From the NCBI GenBank assembly GCA_034002365.1, contig JAVFAR010000003.1, positions 1 to 64,000 on the forward strand: 64,000 bases of DNA. The letters are read 5' to 3'. This document shows positions 1 to 6,495 of this stretch, one piece after another; the stretch's first letter is position 1, and each line of letters begins with the position of its first letter. The position numbers were made by a program, and so were the translations under genes. The notes beneath the pieces were generated by a model. The model was not told the DNA's origin. It did not search any database and saw only the letters and a list, made by a program, of their open reading frames with translations. This DNA comes from Trichloromonas sp034002365 (GTDB lineage: Bacteria > Desulfobacterota > Desulfuromonadia > Desulfuromonadales > Trichloromonadaceae).

Positions 1-2
1 CA

Positions 3-689
3 GGGATGTTCGTATTGGCCGGTAGCGCCGCTTTTGCCGCCTCGGATATCAAGGGGGCGCTGATCAACCAGTCCAACGCCCAGGGCGCCGCCAACATCGC
101 CATCGGCCAGGACAACAAAGCCGCCATGGGCGCCCTCGGCGTCAGCAATTCGGCGGTCAAGGGGGCGGTGATCAACACCTCCAACGCTCAGGGCGCCGCC
201 AACATCGCCATCGGCCAGGGCAATGAAGCCAACATGGGCTCCACCGCCATCAGCGGCTCCGACATCAAGGGCGCGGTGATCAACCAGTCCAACGCCCAGG
301 GGGCCGCCAACATCGCCATCGGCAAAGACAACACCGCCAACATGGGCTCCACCAACATCAAAAATTCGGCCGTTAAAGGCGCGGTGATCAACCGCTCCAA
401 CGCCCAGGGCGCCGCCAACATCGCCATCGGCCAGGGCAATGAGGCCAACATGGGCGCCACCAACATCAGCGGCTCCGACATCAAGGGCGCGGTCATCAAC
501 CAGTCCAACACTCAAGGCGCCGCCAACATCGCCATCGGCCAGGACAACACCGCCAACATGGGCTCCACCAATATCCAAAACTCCGCCGTCAAGGGCGCGG
601 TGATCAACACCTCCAACGCTCAGGGCGCGGCCAACATCGCCATCGGCAAAGGCAACGAAGCCAATATGGGCTCGGTGAACGTGAAGTAA
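3..689 (+). CDS. Exported curlin-like repeat protein (5' end outside window)
   Basis: The reading frame is open to the left edge. The first visible residues (a hydrophobic stretch ending in SAAFAA) look like the second half of a signal peptide, so the true start lies off the window. The mature part is almost wholly six tandem 36-residue units, each with the pattern KGAxINxSNAQGAANIAIGxxNxANMG. Regularly spaced Asn, Gln, Gly and Ala with alternating small hydrophobics resemble curlin repeats (QxGxxNxA) of CsgA/CsgB-type amyloid subunits. Units alternate between an SDIKGA type and an SAVKGA type. A CsgG-like secretion lipoprotein is encoded 0.5 kb downstream, which supports an extracellular fibre subunit. 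Function is inferred; no cysteine or enzymatic motif is present. The clean alternation argues for recent or gene-converted repeats. Confidence 0.7.
   Translation, partial: GMFVLAGSAAFAASDIKGALINQSNAQGAANIAIGQDNKAAMGALGVSNSAVKGAVINTSNAQGAANIAIGQGNEANMGSTAISGSDIKGAVINQSNAQGAANIAIGKDNTANMGSTNIKNSAVKGAVINRSNAQGAANIAIGQGNEANMGATNISGSDIKGAVINQSNTQGAANIAIGQDNTANMGSTNIQNSAVKGAVINTSNAQGAANIAIGKGNEANMGSVNVK
42..686 (+). repeat. Six tandem 108-bp coding repeats (36 aa each)
   Basis: Units begin at about 42, 150, 258, 366, 474 and 582; the last is 35 codons. The core encoding SNAQGAANIAIG is nearly identical in every unit, with one Thr variant in unit 5. Odd units (SDIKGA, DN near the end) and even units (SAVKGA, GNE) alternate, giving a 216-bp higher-order period. 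Confidence 0.9.
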
Positions 690-701
690 TCCGCTTGATC
701 C

Positions 702-728
702 GCCGCCCCCGCCGAGAGCGGGGGCGGC
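702..728 (+). other. Strong intercistronic stem-loop
   Basis: An 11-bp perfect GC stem (GCCGCCCCCGC / GCGGGGGCGGC) with a CGAGA loop lies 13 bases after the repeat-protein stop. No T-run follows, so it is not a canonical terminator. It may stabilise the upstream mRNA or attenuate read-through, giving more subunit than downstream assembly proteins. Confidence 0.6.
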
Positions 729-805
729 ACTTGTAGTGCAACACCCGATGAGCCCGTCGATGCCCAACCGGCGTGACGGGTTCCCTTTAAGAAAGGACCA
801 TGGTG

Positions 806-1153
806 ATGACAGGCAAATACTGGGCCACTCTCTTTCTGCTCGTCGGTCTGCTCCTGGCCGGCACCGGTGTCGTCCTGGCGGATGACCTGGATGACGGCAT
901 CGGCAAATTCACGGATGACGGCGTGGATAAATACGATGAACTGGGGGAAAAGGACCGCAACATCAGCTTTATCGTCCAGGACGCCAAAAGCCGCGCCAAC
1001 GTGCGCGCCCAGGCCGGACAGGAGCAAGGCATGGCCGGAACCAGCGGCGGAGGAAACATGAACAGCGTGATCATGGGCCCGGGCGGCAAGGTCAGAGGGG
1101 ACATCATCATCATCGACCAAAGCAGGGGTGACAAGACCCAGGTGGTTGAATAA
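806..1153 (+). CDS. Small exported protein of the curli-like locus
   Basis: 115 residues from the ATG at 806, which sits 8 bases after AAGAAAGGA; an in-frame ATG at 800 is only 2 bases from that site. The N-terminus is a clear signal peptide (basic start, Leu/Gly-rich core, VVLA before an acidic DDLDDG mature start). The mature protein is acidic and hydrophilic and ends in a Gly/Asn-rich segment followed by KVRGDIIIIDQSRGDKTQ. I do not recognise a family. Its place between the repeat protein and the CsgG-like gene suggests a minor fibre component or a secretion accessory. It is probably co-transcribed with 1201-2610, 47 bases downstream. Confidence 0.6.
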   Translation: MTGKYWATLFLLVGLLLAGTGVVLADDLDDGIGKFTDDGVDKYDELGEKDRNISFIVQDAKSRANVRAQAGQEQGMAGTSGGGNMNSVIMGPGGKVRGDIIIIDQSRGDKTQVVE

Positions 1154-1200
1154 CCGAAACCGTTCCGGTGGATCGCATACAGTGATGAAGGGATAGATAG

Positions 1201-2610
1201 ATGGAAAGTGTTGCCCGCTCTTGTCGATTTCTGCTGTTGCCGCTTTTCCTGCTGCTGGCCGCTTGCGCCGGCCTCGATCCGGCTAATGTGGACGTGCAGT
1301 TGCCAGAGTCGGCGCCTCAGGCGAAATCAACCTCCTACACCCAGGCCTTGCGCGATCTGGGGCTCATGACCGAAATTTACGGCTCTCAGATAGTCAAGAT
1401 CCAGAGCAATCCCATCGGCGACAATACCGGAACTTCGGGCAGTACCGGCGGGGAAATCCCTCGGGACATCACCGAAATGATCAAAAGTTCGCTGAACTCC
1501 ATCGGCGGGCAGGTGACTTTCATCCCTTACGATCCCGCCTTCATCCAGAACCAGATGGTGACCGGCTACTCCACCTTCGATAACAAGCTGATTCCCGATG
1601 TCGTCATCAGCGGCGGCATCACCGAGTTCGACCGCGGCCTGGAAACGCGCGGCAAGGGGACCGATGCCGGAGCCGAAGCCACTTTCACCAACGCTCCCGG
1701 CTGGGTTCCCTCCAAGTCGGTCAGCCTTGATTACAGCGACACGGACAAAATCGGACTGGCCCGCATCACTCTCGATTTCAACCTGCTCGACTTTCAGACC
1801 ATGGCCGGGATTCCCCGCATGAATACCACCAACAGCATGGAAGTGAGCAAGGGCATGGCCGAACGGGAAATCGGCATCACCCTCTTCGGCCCCACCTTCG
1901 GCCGCAAAGGCTCGATCAAAAAGGTTCAAGGTCGCCATGCGGCGGTACGGCTGCTGGTGGAAGCCAGCATGATGCAGATTGTCGGAAAATACCTCAATCT
2001 CCCCTATTGGAAGCTGCTTGGCGAAGATGCCGAACCGGATCAGGTGGTCATGGATTCCATCTCCCAGGAGTTCTACCGCAGCACGGAGGCGCAACGGATC
2101 GCCAAGGCGCAGGTCTGGCTCTTCCTCATGGGCCACAACGTTCCGGTGAACGGCGTTCTCGACCAGCCGACACTGGCGGCCCTGACCGCGGTCGATTCTT
2201 CCGTCTCCATGCAGACGGCGAGCATCAGCGTTGAAACCTACGGCAAGCTTTTCCAGTCCGTCCCCATTAAACCGGCCACCCTCGGGCGACGGAATATGCT
2301 TCTCAGCGGCGTGACTCCGCCCGCCACCCCTGTCGCCGCGCCGCCGCTGACGGCACCGACCCCGACTCCCGCCGCGGTGCAGTCCGCTCCGGCACCGACC
2401 CCGGATCCCAAACCCGCCGCGACGCCGGCTCCGGCCCCCTCGCAGCCGGCGTCGCGGACAGCTCAGGCCAGCAAAGCTGCAGCGGCTGCCGCAGCCAGTA
2501 AGCCGACACCGCCACCGGCACCGGCACCCAAAGCCGCACCGGCGACGGCCCCGGCACCAGCATCGAGCGGTGGTTCGGTCGGGCGGAAGCTCAGTGACGA
2601 GGAATGGTGA
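1201..2610 (+). CDS. CsgG/HfaB-like outer-membrane secretion lipoprotein with peptidoglycan-binding-like domain
   Basis: 469 residues. A signal peptide ends in the lipobox LAAC (Cys22). Residues about 45-280 follow the CsgG pattern: a helix before a strand (DITEMIKSSLNSIGGQ), VVISGGITEFDRG in the place of CsgG's MVEGSIIGYES, a strand ITLDFNLLDFQT like CsgG's VNLRVVNV, and a closing helix (VRLLVEASMMQIVGKYLNLPYW). CsgG forms the outer-membrane pore that exports curli subunits; HfaB is the holdfast-anchor relative. Residues about 290-335 look like a PG_binding_1 repeat (GHNVPVNGVLDQPTLAAL), not part of CsgG itself. The C-terminal 100 residues are low-complexity Pro/Ala. The domain combination and context support export and anchoring of the repeat protein. 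The exact family call is from pattern only. Confidence 0.65.
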   Translation: MESVARSCRFLLLPLFLLLAACAGLDPANVDVQLPESAPQAKSTSYTQALRDLGLMTEIYGSQIVKIQSNPIGDNTGTSGSTGGEIPRDITEMIKSSLNSIGGQVTFIPYDPAFIQNQMVTGYSTFDNKLIPDVVISGGITEFDRGLETRGKGTDAGAEATFTNAPGWVPSKSVSLDYSDTDKIGLARITLDFNLLDFQTMAGIPRMNTTNSMEVSKGMAEREIGITLFGPTFGRKGSIKKVQGRHAAVRLLVEASMMQIVGKYLNLPYWKLLGEDAEPDQVVMDSISQEFYRSTEAQRIAKAQVWLFLMGHNVPVNGVLDQPTLAALTAVDSSVSMQTASISVETYGKLFQSVPIKPATLGRRNMLLSGVTPPATPVAAPPLTAPTPTPAAVQSAPAPTPDPKPAATPAPAPSQPASRTAQASKAAAAAAASKPTPPPAPAPKAAPATAPAPASSGGSVGRKLSDEEW

Positions 2611-2614
2611 GAAA

Positions 2615-2923
2615 ATGCCGACCAAGGGTCAACATATTGTGGCGATCTCCCTGCTGGTCTGCGCCTTTGGTCCCGGCGCCGCCCTGGCGACCGCCGGCAA
2701 TCGTGTCATGGTCGAGGAGAGGGTGAAGGAGCTGTCCGAGCTCAATCAACAACTGCTCGAACAGGAAGAGCTTCCCCGGGACGGAAAGCTCGAACTTAAA
2801 GCCGAGGCCCGATACCTTCAGGACGGATCGATCAATCTGCAGGTTTACAGCCGAAAATTTTCCGCCATCGATGAAAAACCCATCACCTTTGACGGGCAGC
2901 AAACCAGAATGCCCGCCCAATAG
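2615..2923 (+). CDS. Small exported protein, possible secretion accessory
   Basis: 102 residues from the ATG at 2615, 4 bases after the CsgG-like stop and 10 bases after GAGGAA; the frame stays open upstream to 2570 but that would overlap the previous gene without need. A signal peptide ends near ALAT-AG. The mature part is charged and predicted helical (VEERVKELSELNQQLLEQEEL) followed by a strand-rich half (DGSINLQVYSRKFSAI). Size and position recall the small periplasmic accessory proteins CsgE and CsgF, but I see no clear similarity. Tight spacing implies translational coupling with the CsgG-like gene. Confidence 0.6.
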   Translation: MPTKGQHIVAISLLVCAFGPGAALATAGNRVMVEERVKELSELNQQLLEQEELPRDGKLELKAEARYLQDGSINLQVYSRKFSAIDEKPITFDGQQTRMPAQ

Positions 2924-2934
2924 AGGAGCCTGAC

Positions 2935-3678
2935 ATGCCGAGCAAGTATCCTGGTTTTTTTCTGGCTGCGTTGTGCTGCCTGCTGCTGGTGGCACCTCCA
3001 GCCATGGCCGGCAACAAACGCATCATGAGCGTCAAGGCCGCGAAGGTCATGGCGGAACGGGCTTTGGTTGAATCGGTCTACGGGCTCAAGCTGCGGGCCG
3101 AGGAACGGGTCGAGGACATGGTTTCCGCGAGCTTCATCGGCAATACCGAATCGAAGACCGCCGCCCAGATCAAGGGGATCGTCTTCGAAGAAGTCATCTA
3201 TGACGCCAACCAGGATATCGCTCAGGTGACGGCTTCGGTGAAAATGCCGAGCATCACCAACATCGACGGCCAGACGGTGAACCTCGGCAACAAGGTCTTC
3301 CGGCGCGTCGGCTTCGCCACCTCCACCCCCAAGGCGGCCGGTCCACTCAAGGCTCTGCGGGCGGCGGAACTCGACGCCTACAAGGAACTGATCAAACAAC
3401 TGGTCGGTTTCGAGCTGGAAAGCCATACCACCGTGGAAAACTTCATGTTGACTTCCGACGTGGTTAAAACCAAGGTCATGGCGACCCTCTTCATGGCGGA
3501 ACTCACCGAATACGGCTGGACCCCGGAGGGGGACGGCTATGTAAAGATGCAGCTCAACCTGAAGGAAGCCTCGGAAGTTCTGGGGCAGAACATTATCACC
3601 GACCGGGAAATCATCGACGTCGAAGGGCAGGGCGCTCAGGTTGATGATTTCACCGCCGCTAACGGCGAAAAAAGATGA
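2935..3678 (+). CDS. Exported protein with two LPP20-like modules
   Basis: 247 residues with a signal peptide cleaved near AMA-GN. Two related halves are visible. Residues about 34-110 start with KAAKVMAERALVESVYGLKL, and about 137-225 start with RAAELDAYKELIKQLVGFEL. Each continues to a valine-rich strand and a DG/Q-V-x-M strand. The helix AA(E)xxAYxxLxxxVxGxxL is typical of the LPP20/FlgP/FlgT-N fold found in outer-membrane-associated lipoproteins; here there is no lipobox. It follows the preceding gene by 11 bases. Likely role: a periplasmic or outer-membrane-associated structural partner of the secretion pore. Confidence 0.6.
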   Translation: MPSKYPGFFLAALCCLLLVAPPAMAGNKRIMSVKAAKVMAERALVESVYGLKLRAEERVEDMVSASFIGNTESKTAAQIKGIVFEEVIYDANQDIAQVTASVKMPSITNIDGQTVNLGNKVFRRVGFATSTPKAAGPLKALRAAELDAYKELIKQLVGFELESHTTVENFMLTSDVVKTKVMATLFMAELTEYGWTPEGDGYVKMQLNLKEASEVLGQNIITDREIIDVEGQGAQVDDFTAANGEKR

Positions 3679-3692
3679 ATTCCGGAGACCCG

Positions 3693-4004
3693 ATGGATAT
3701 TCAACCGCAAAAAGGTCGATTCAAATATTTCTGTTTGGGTTTGCTCGCCGCCTTGGCCGTGATGCTGCTGGCCGGAGCCGGAGACATCGTCGGCGCGAAT
3801 AATTTCGGCCCCCCGAACTATGGCCGCTATCAGATCTCTTCCTGGAGTTCCGACTTCGGTGATAAAGGCGGCGGCTTCGGCCTGTTCATGGCCGACACCG
3901 CGACCGGCGAGGCCAAACTGGTTTACAGCCGGGTTTTCGGCGAGGTCGGCAACGGCGATGTGAAAAAGGATGAACTGGGGAAGCCTTTCGGCAGCATCAG
4001 GTAG
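3693..4004 (+). CDS. Small exported protein of unknown function
   Basis: 103 residues from the ATG at 3693, 8 bases after GGAG; an in-frame ATG at 3675 overlaps the previous stop (ATGA) and is a possible coupled start. One hydrophobic segment (residues about 13-33) acts as signal peptide or membrane anchor. The rest contains YGRYQISSW and GLFMADTATGEAKLVYSR, a pattern seen in small proteins with a single beta-meander where a displayed DTxTGE turn recurs. No function is recognised; it belongs to the exported-protein cluster by orientation and spacing. Confidence 0.55.
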   Translation: MDIQPQKGRFKYFCLGLLAALAVMLLAGAGDIVGANNFGPPNYGRYQISSWSSDFGDKGGGFGLFMADTATGEAKLVYSRVFGEVGNGDVKKDELGKPFGSIR

Positions 4005-4059
4005 TCATTGACCACGGTTGCAAGCAAATGACCACTCACACAAACCTTAAGGAGCTGCC

Positions 4060-4776
4060 ATGCGCGCTCGACATCTTAAAACGTTCCTGATTCTTTCCTG
4101 CTCCGGATTACTGCTTCTCTCGGGACAAAGCTGGGGGGCCGTGCAGATCAACATCGGCTCGAATATCGTCAATACCGGTAACGTCAGCGGCTGCGTTGAG
4201 GGGAGCGGCTCCGCCAAGGAAGAAAGCCGCTCCCTGCCGGCCTTTCACGGATTGGATGTCGAAGGAGCCTACACCGTTCGGATCGACGTCCAAAAGGATC
4301 AGAGCGTCGAAATCTCCGCCGACGACAACCTGCTCCCCTTGATCACGACCGAAGTTCAAGACGGAATCTTGCGCGTCACCTCGAAAAAATCGATTTGTGC
4401 CAGCGCCCCCATGGTCCTGACCATCACGGTGGAGACCCTTGACCAGATCCGCTCCAGCGGCGCCAACGAGTTTCAGGTACGAAACCTCAAGGGGGACGCC
4501 TTGGCGGTCGATCTATCCGGGTCCAGCAACATGACCCTGGATGGGACGGTGGAGGAACTGAAGGCCAAAATCGACGGAGCTTCGGGACTGGCCGCCGGGC
4601 GACTGAAGGCGAAAGAGGTTTCCGTGGCGATCAGCGGCGCCGGATCCGCCGAGGTCTATGCCGGCAAACGGCTTCAGGGGGACATCAGCGGCGTCGGCAG
4701 TATCCGTTACTCCGGGCAACCGGGGGAAGTGGTGAAAAACATCACCGGTTGGGGGGATATCACCCCCGTCGATTGA
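4060..4776 (+). CDS. DUF2807 (GIN-domain) exported protein
   Basis: 238 residues with a signal peptide (LLLLSGQSWG-AV). The mature protein shows the DUF2807 'head GIN' pattern: FHGLDVEGAYTVRID, then repeated short strands with Gly/Ser/Asn turns (DQIRSSGANEFQVRNL, VDLSGSSNMTLDGTV, VAISGAGSAEVYAG, GDISGVGSIRYSGQP). This is a right-handed beta-helix-like fold, common on cell surfaces but biochemically uncharacterised. It is the last gene before a strong terminator, so it belongs to the same transcription unit as the curli-like genes. A role in surface attachment is only inferred. Confidence 0.75.
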   Translation: MRARHLKTFLILSCSGLLLLSGQSWGAVQINIGSNIVNTGNVSGCVEGSGSAKEESRSLPAFHGLDVEGAYTVRIDVQKDQSVEISADDNLLPLITTEVQDGILRVTSKKSICASAPMVLTITVETLDQIRSSGANEFQVRNLKGDALAVDLSGSSNMTLDGTVEELKAKIDGASGLAAGRLKAKEVSVAISGAGSAEVYAGKRLQGDISGVGSIRYSGQPGEVVKNITGWGDITPVD

Positions 4777-4782
4777 GTTGAA

Positions 4783-4812
4783 AAGGGCGGCTCCAAAGGA
4801 GCCGCCCTTTTT
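4783..4812 (+). terminator. Intrinsic terminator ending the exported-protein cluster
   Basis: A 12-bp stem (AAGGGCGGCTCC / GGAGCCGCCCTT) with an AAA loop, followed by TTT, seven bases after the DUF2807 stop codon. Confidence 0.9.
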
Positions 4813-4973
4813 CGTATCTCACGCAGCCCTTCGCAGAAGCACACACCGTCGCCACGGCGCCTCTCTTTTTTAAATACCCGGAGACCTGCTCGACCACTCC
4901 TGATCTCATCCCTGCCAAAGGGTTGGGTCGATCATCACCGATGAAGATCAACCGGCAAAAATACCAAGAGGCC

Positions 4974-5002
4974 TTGCTTTATACTTATTCTTGATATATA
5001 TT
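4974..5002 (+). promoter_or_regulatory. Sigma-70-type promoter for the 5029 small gene
   Basis: TTGCTT (4974-4979), a 17-base spacer, then TATATT (4997-5002). It leads to a short leader of about 20 bases with an AAAGGAGG ribosome site at 5016-5023. The surrounding 4813-4973 holds no gene I can support. Confidence 0.6.
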
Positions 5003-5028
5003 GTAAATCAAATTAAAGGAGGTCGACG

Positions 5029-5184
5029 ATGGATTTTCTCTGGTTTATCGGGCTTATCGTTCTGTGGTATGTCATTAACCGCTGGATTTTCCCCCGGCTG
5101 GGCGTACAAACCTGACTCTCCGATTCCTGCAGTCTTCCCGTGCGGAAGGACAAACAATCCGAAAACAAAACGGGCAGCCCTTAG
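5029..5184 (+). CDS. Very small membrane protein, candidate selenoprotein (TGA at 5113 read as Sec)
   Basis: An ATG 5 bases after AAAGGAGG opens a 28-codon frame: one membrane helix (MDFLWFIGLIVLWYVINRW) then IFPRLGVQT and a TGA at 5113-5115. Reading through TGA adds LSDSCSLPVRKDKQSENKTG..., a charged tail of 22 residues ending at TAG 5182-5184, for 51 residues in all. The tail has a Cys five residues after the TGA (Sec-x4-Cys), and a hairpin of SECIS-like geometry sits just downstream. Deltaproteobacteria of this type are known to be rich in selenoproteins. If TGA is simply a stop, the product is the 28-residue peptide (5029-5115). The promoter, ribosome site and terminator support a real gene; the selenocysteine reading is inference. 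Confidence 0.55.
5132..5151 (+). promoter_or_regulatory. Candidate bacterial SECIS hairpin
   Basis: GTC-TTCC / GGAA-(G)-GAC form a 7-bp stem with one bulged G and a CGTGC apical loop (5139-5143). The loop, which contains GU, lies about 24-28 bases after the TGA, within the distance normal for bacterial SECIS elements. The stem is short, so the call is tentative. Confidence 0.35.
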
Positions 5185-5196
5185 GCTGCCCGTTTT
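5167..5196 (+). terminator. Terminator between convergent genes
   Basis: Stem AAAACGGGCAGCC / GGCTGCCCGTTTT with loop CTTA. T-rich on both strands, so it can serve the small gene at 5029 and the minus-strand zinc-ribbon gene ending at 5219. The TAG of the extended small frame lies at the loop/stem border. Confidence 0.85.
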
Positions 5197-5218
5197 GTTT
5201 GGCACCCTTTGCGGAAGA

Positions 5219-5548
5219 TCAGCGCAAAGGGGTAGCGCAGCGTGGACAGGTCAACATGCTGGTGGAGGGCACCCTGTGCCCACAGGTCGGGCAGTTGAAC
5301 CAATATTTGCAGAACTTGCACTGAGGCTCGGAAAGGCCCTGTTTCTTCTTGCACTTGGGACACTGCCGATACATCTTGCGGGATTCCATATACTCCTTGA
5401 AGAGCAGCCCGCATCGGGGACAGACCTCCACCCCCGGCTTACCGATTTCAGCACCACAACCCGGCGCCGGGCAAAGAAATACCGTCTTGCATGCCTTGCA
5501 CCAGTACTTGCCTTTTTGTTCTTCCTTGCACACCGGACATTTTTCCAT
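5219..5548 (-). CDS. Zinc-ribbon protein with four CxxC pairs
   Basis: 109 residues from the ATG at 5548, four bases after GAGAGG; upstream codons in frame look non-coding. Eight or more Cys residues are arranged as CPVC/CKAC, CPAPGC/CPRC, CPKC/CKFC and CPTC/CPRC, which is two double zinc ribbons. Lys-rich linkers (CPKCKKKQG) suggest nucleic-acid or protein binding. No catalytic domain or membrane segment is visible. It is monocistronic, convergent with the small gene at 5029. Function unknown. Confidence 0.7.
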   Translation of the reverse strand: MEKCPVCKEEQKGKYWCKACKTVFLCPAPGCGAEIGKPGVEVCPRCGLLFKEYMESRKMYRQCPKCKKKQGLSEPQCKFCKYWFNCPTCGHRVPSTSMLTCPRCATPLR

Positions 5549-5746
5549 AAAACCTCTCTTCTTCCCTTTCCGGGCAATAACAAACGCGGGAACACCTGAC
5601 CGCGGCATTCCCGGGAACCGGTTTTCGGCCCGAACACGACATCGGGAGCGAATAAGTTCTTCAGGGTGCGGAGCAGGCCTGGGAGTTAGGCCACGGGAGG
5701 GGGAGCCGGAACGCCGGACCACCCCGGCGCTCCGGCTGGAGGGAAA

Positions 5747-6250
5747 TCAGTCGATCTTCTTGAAAGCGCTCTTCGCGGCGTTGCAGACCGGACAGGAACC
5801 GGCGGGCTCGCCTTCGTGGGTATGGCCGCAAACCTGGCAGACATAGTAGTCCACGGCCTCGTTGCGCCCCAGGTTGTCGAGGGCCTTCTGATAGAGCGCG
5901 GCATGCTCCTGCTCGACGGCATTGGCGAACTTGAAGTTGCGCAGGGCCGCCTGCTCCCCTTCCGCCTCGGCTTCGGCGATCATCCGCGGATACATGCTGG
6001 TGAATTCGTGGGTTTCCCCGCCGATGGCGGTGCGCAGGTTTTCCGCCGTGTCGTTAATGCCGCCCATGGTCCGCAAATGGGCATGGGCATGGACGGTCTC
6101 GGCATCGGCCGCCGCCCGAAAGAGCTTGGCCACCTGCAATAGACCTTCCTGCTCGGCTTTTTTCGCGAAAGCCAGATAGGTACGGTTGGCCTGGGCTTCC
6201 CCGGCGAAGGCTTCCTGAAGATTTTTACGGGTTTTGCTTGCTTCGGTCAT
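5747..6250 (-). CDS. rbr: Rubrerythrin
   Basis: 167 residues from the ATG at 6250, 8 bases after GGGAG. The N-terminal ferritin-like four-helix domain carries the di-iron ligands (EAFAGEAQAN, DAETVHAHAH, GETHEF, EQEHAALY). The C-terminal rubredoxin-like domain has CQVCGHTHEGEPAGSCPVC, holding one Fe(SCys)4. Rubrerythrin reduces hydrogen peroxide to water in the cytoplasm of anaerobes, using electrons from rubredoxin or NADH donors. It has its own promoter at 6343-6370 and a leader hairpin. Monocistronic; length matches the short rubrerythrin class. Confidence 0.93.
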   Translation of the reverse strand: MTEASKTRKNLQEAFAGEAQANRTYLAFAKKAEQEGLLQVAKLFRAAADAETVHAHAHLRTMGGINDTAENLRTAIGGETHEFTSMYPRMIAEAEAEGEQAALRNFKFANAVEQEHAALYQKALDNLGRNEAVDYYVCQVCGHTHEGEPAGSCPVCNAAKSAFKKID

Positions 6251-6289
6251 TCCGTTACTCCCTGATTGGATGGGTTGAGTCTTTTTCAT

Positions 6290-6320
6290 GTTCCCGCTAT
6301 CGGCGCTTGCGCCCGGGAAC
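6290..6320 (-). other. Leader hairpin of the rubrerythrin mRNA
   Basis: GTTCCCG (6290-6296) pairs with CGGGAAC (6314-6320); an inner GGCGC/GCGCC stem closes on a TT loop with a CTATC bulge on one side. It lies in the transcribed leader, 40-70 bases before the start codon. It could be an mRNA element or a protein site; no ligand can be named. Confidence 0.45.
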
Positions 6321-6342
6321 TTCGTCATGTTCACAGACTTGA

Positions 6343-6370
6343 ATTTTAACCGGCCCAGGTTTTCTGTCAA
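6343..6370 (-). promoter_or_regulatory. Promoter of rubrerythrin
   Basis: On the minus strand: TTGACA (6370-6365), 16-base spacer, TAAAAT (6348-6343). The predicted start near 6335 leaves a leader of about 85 bases. Confidence 0.7.
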
Positions 6371-6495
6371 TCGAAACGGAGCTCCGCCACAGGGGCCAGG
6401 CCGCCTTTTGCTTGCTTCACTTGGAAAAAGGGCTTAGCATTAATCGCTCGCATCCTCGACGATCAACTCCCCTTTCCCGATCAGGAGACGGCTCG

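Noticed and set aside
188..511. Open frame on the minus strand inside the repeat gene
   Set aside because: It mirrors the repeat codons, lacks a ribosome site and would encode a repetitive Met/Leu/Pro product; antisense shadow.
42..686. Possible CRISPR array
   Set aside because: The 108-bp units are in frame, mostly repeat with no unique spacers, and follow a signal peptide; protein repeats.
4813..4973. Possible RNA gene or riboswitch in the gap after the DUF2807 gene
   Set aside because: No conserved structure or tRNA-like fold could be drawn.
5029..5599. Longer plus-strand open frame overlapping the small gene and the zinc-ribbon gene
   Set aside because: Different frame from the small gene; runs antisense to the zinc-ribbon protein and through a terminator.
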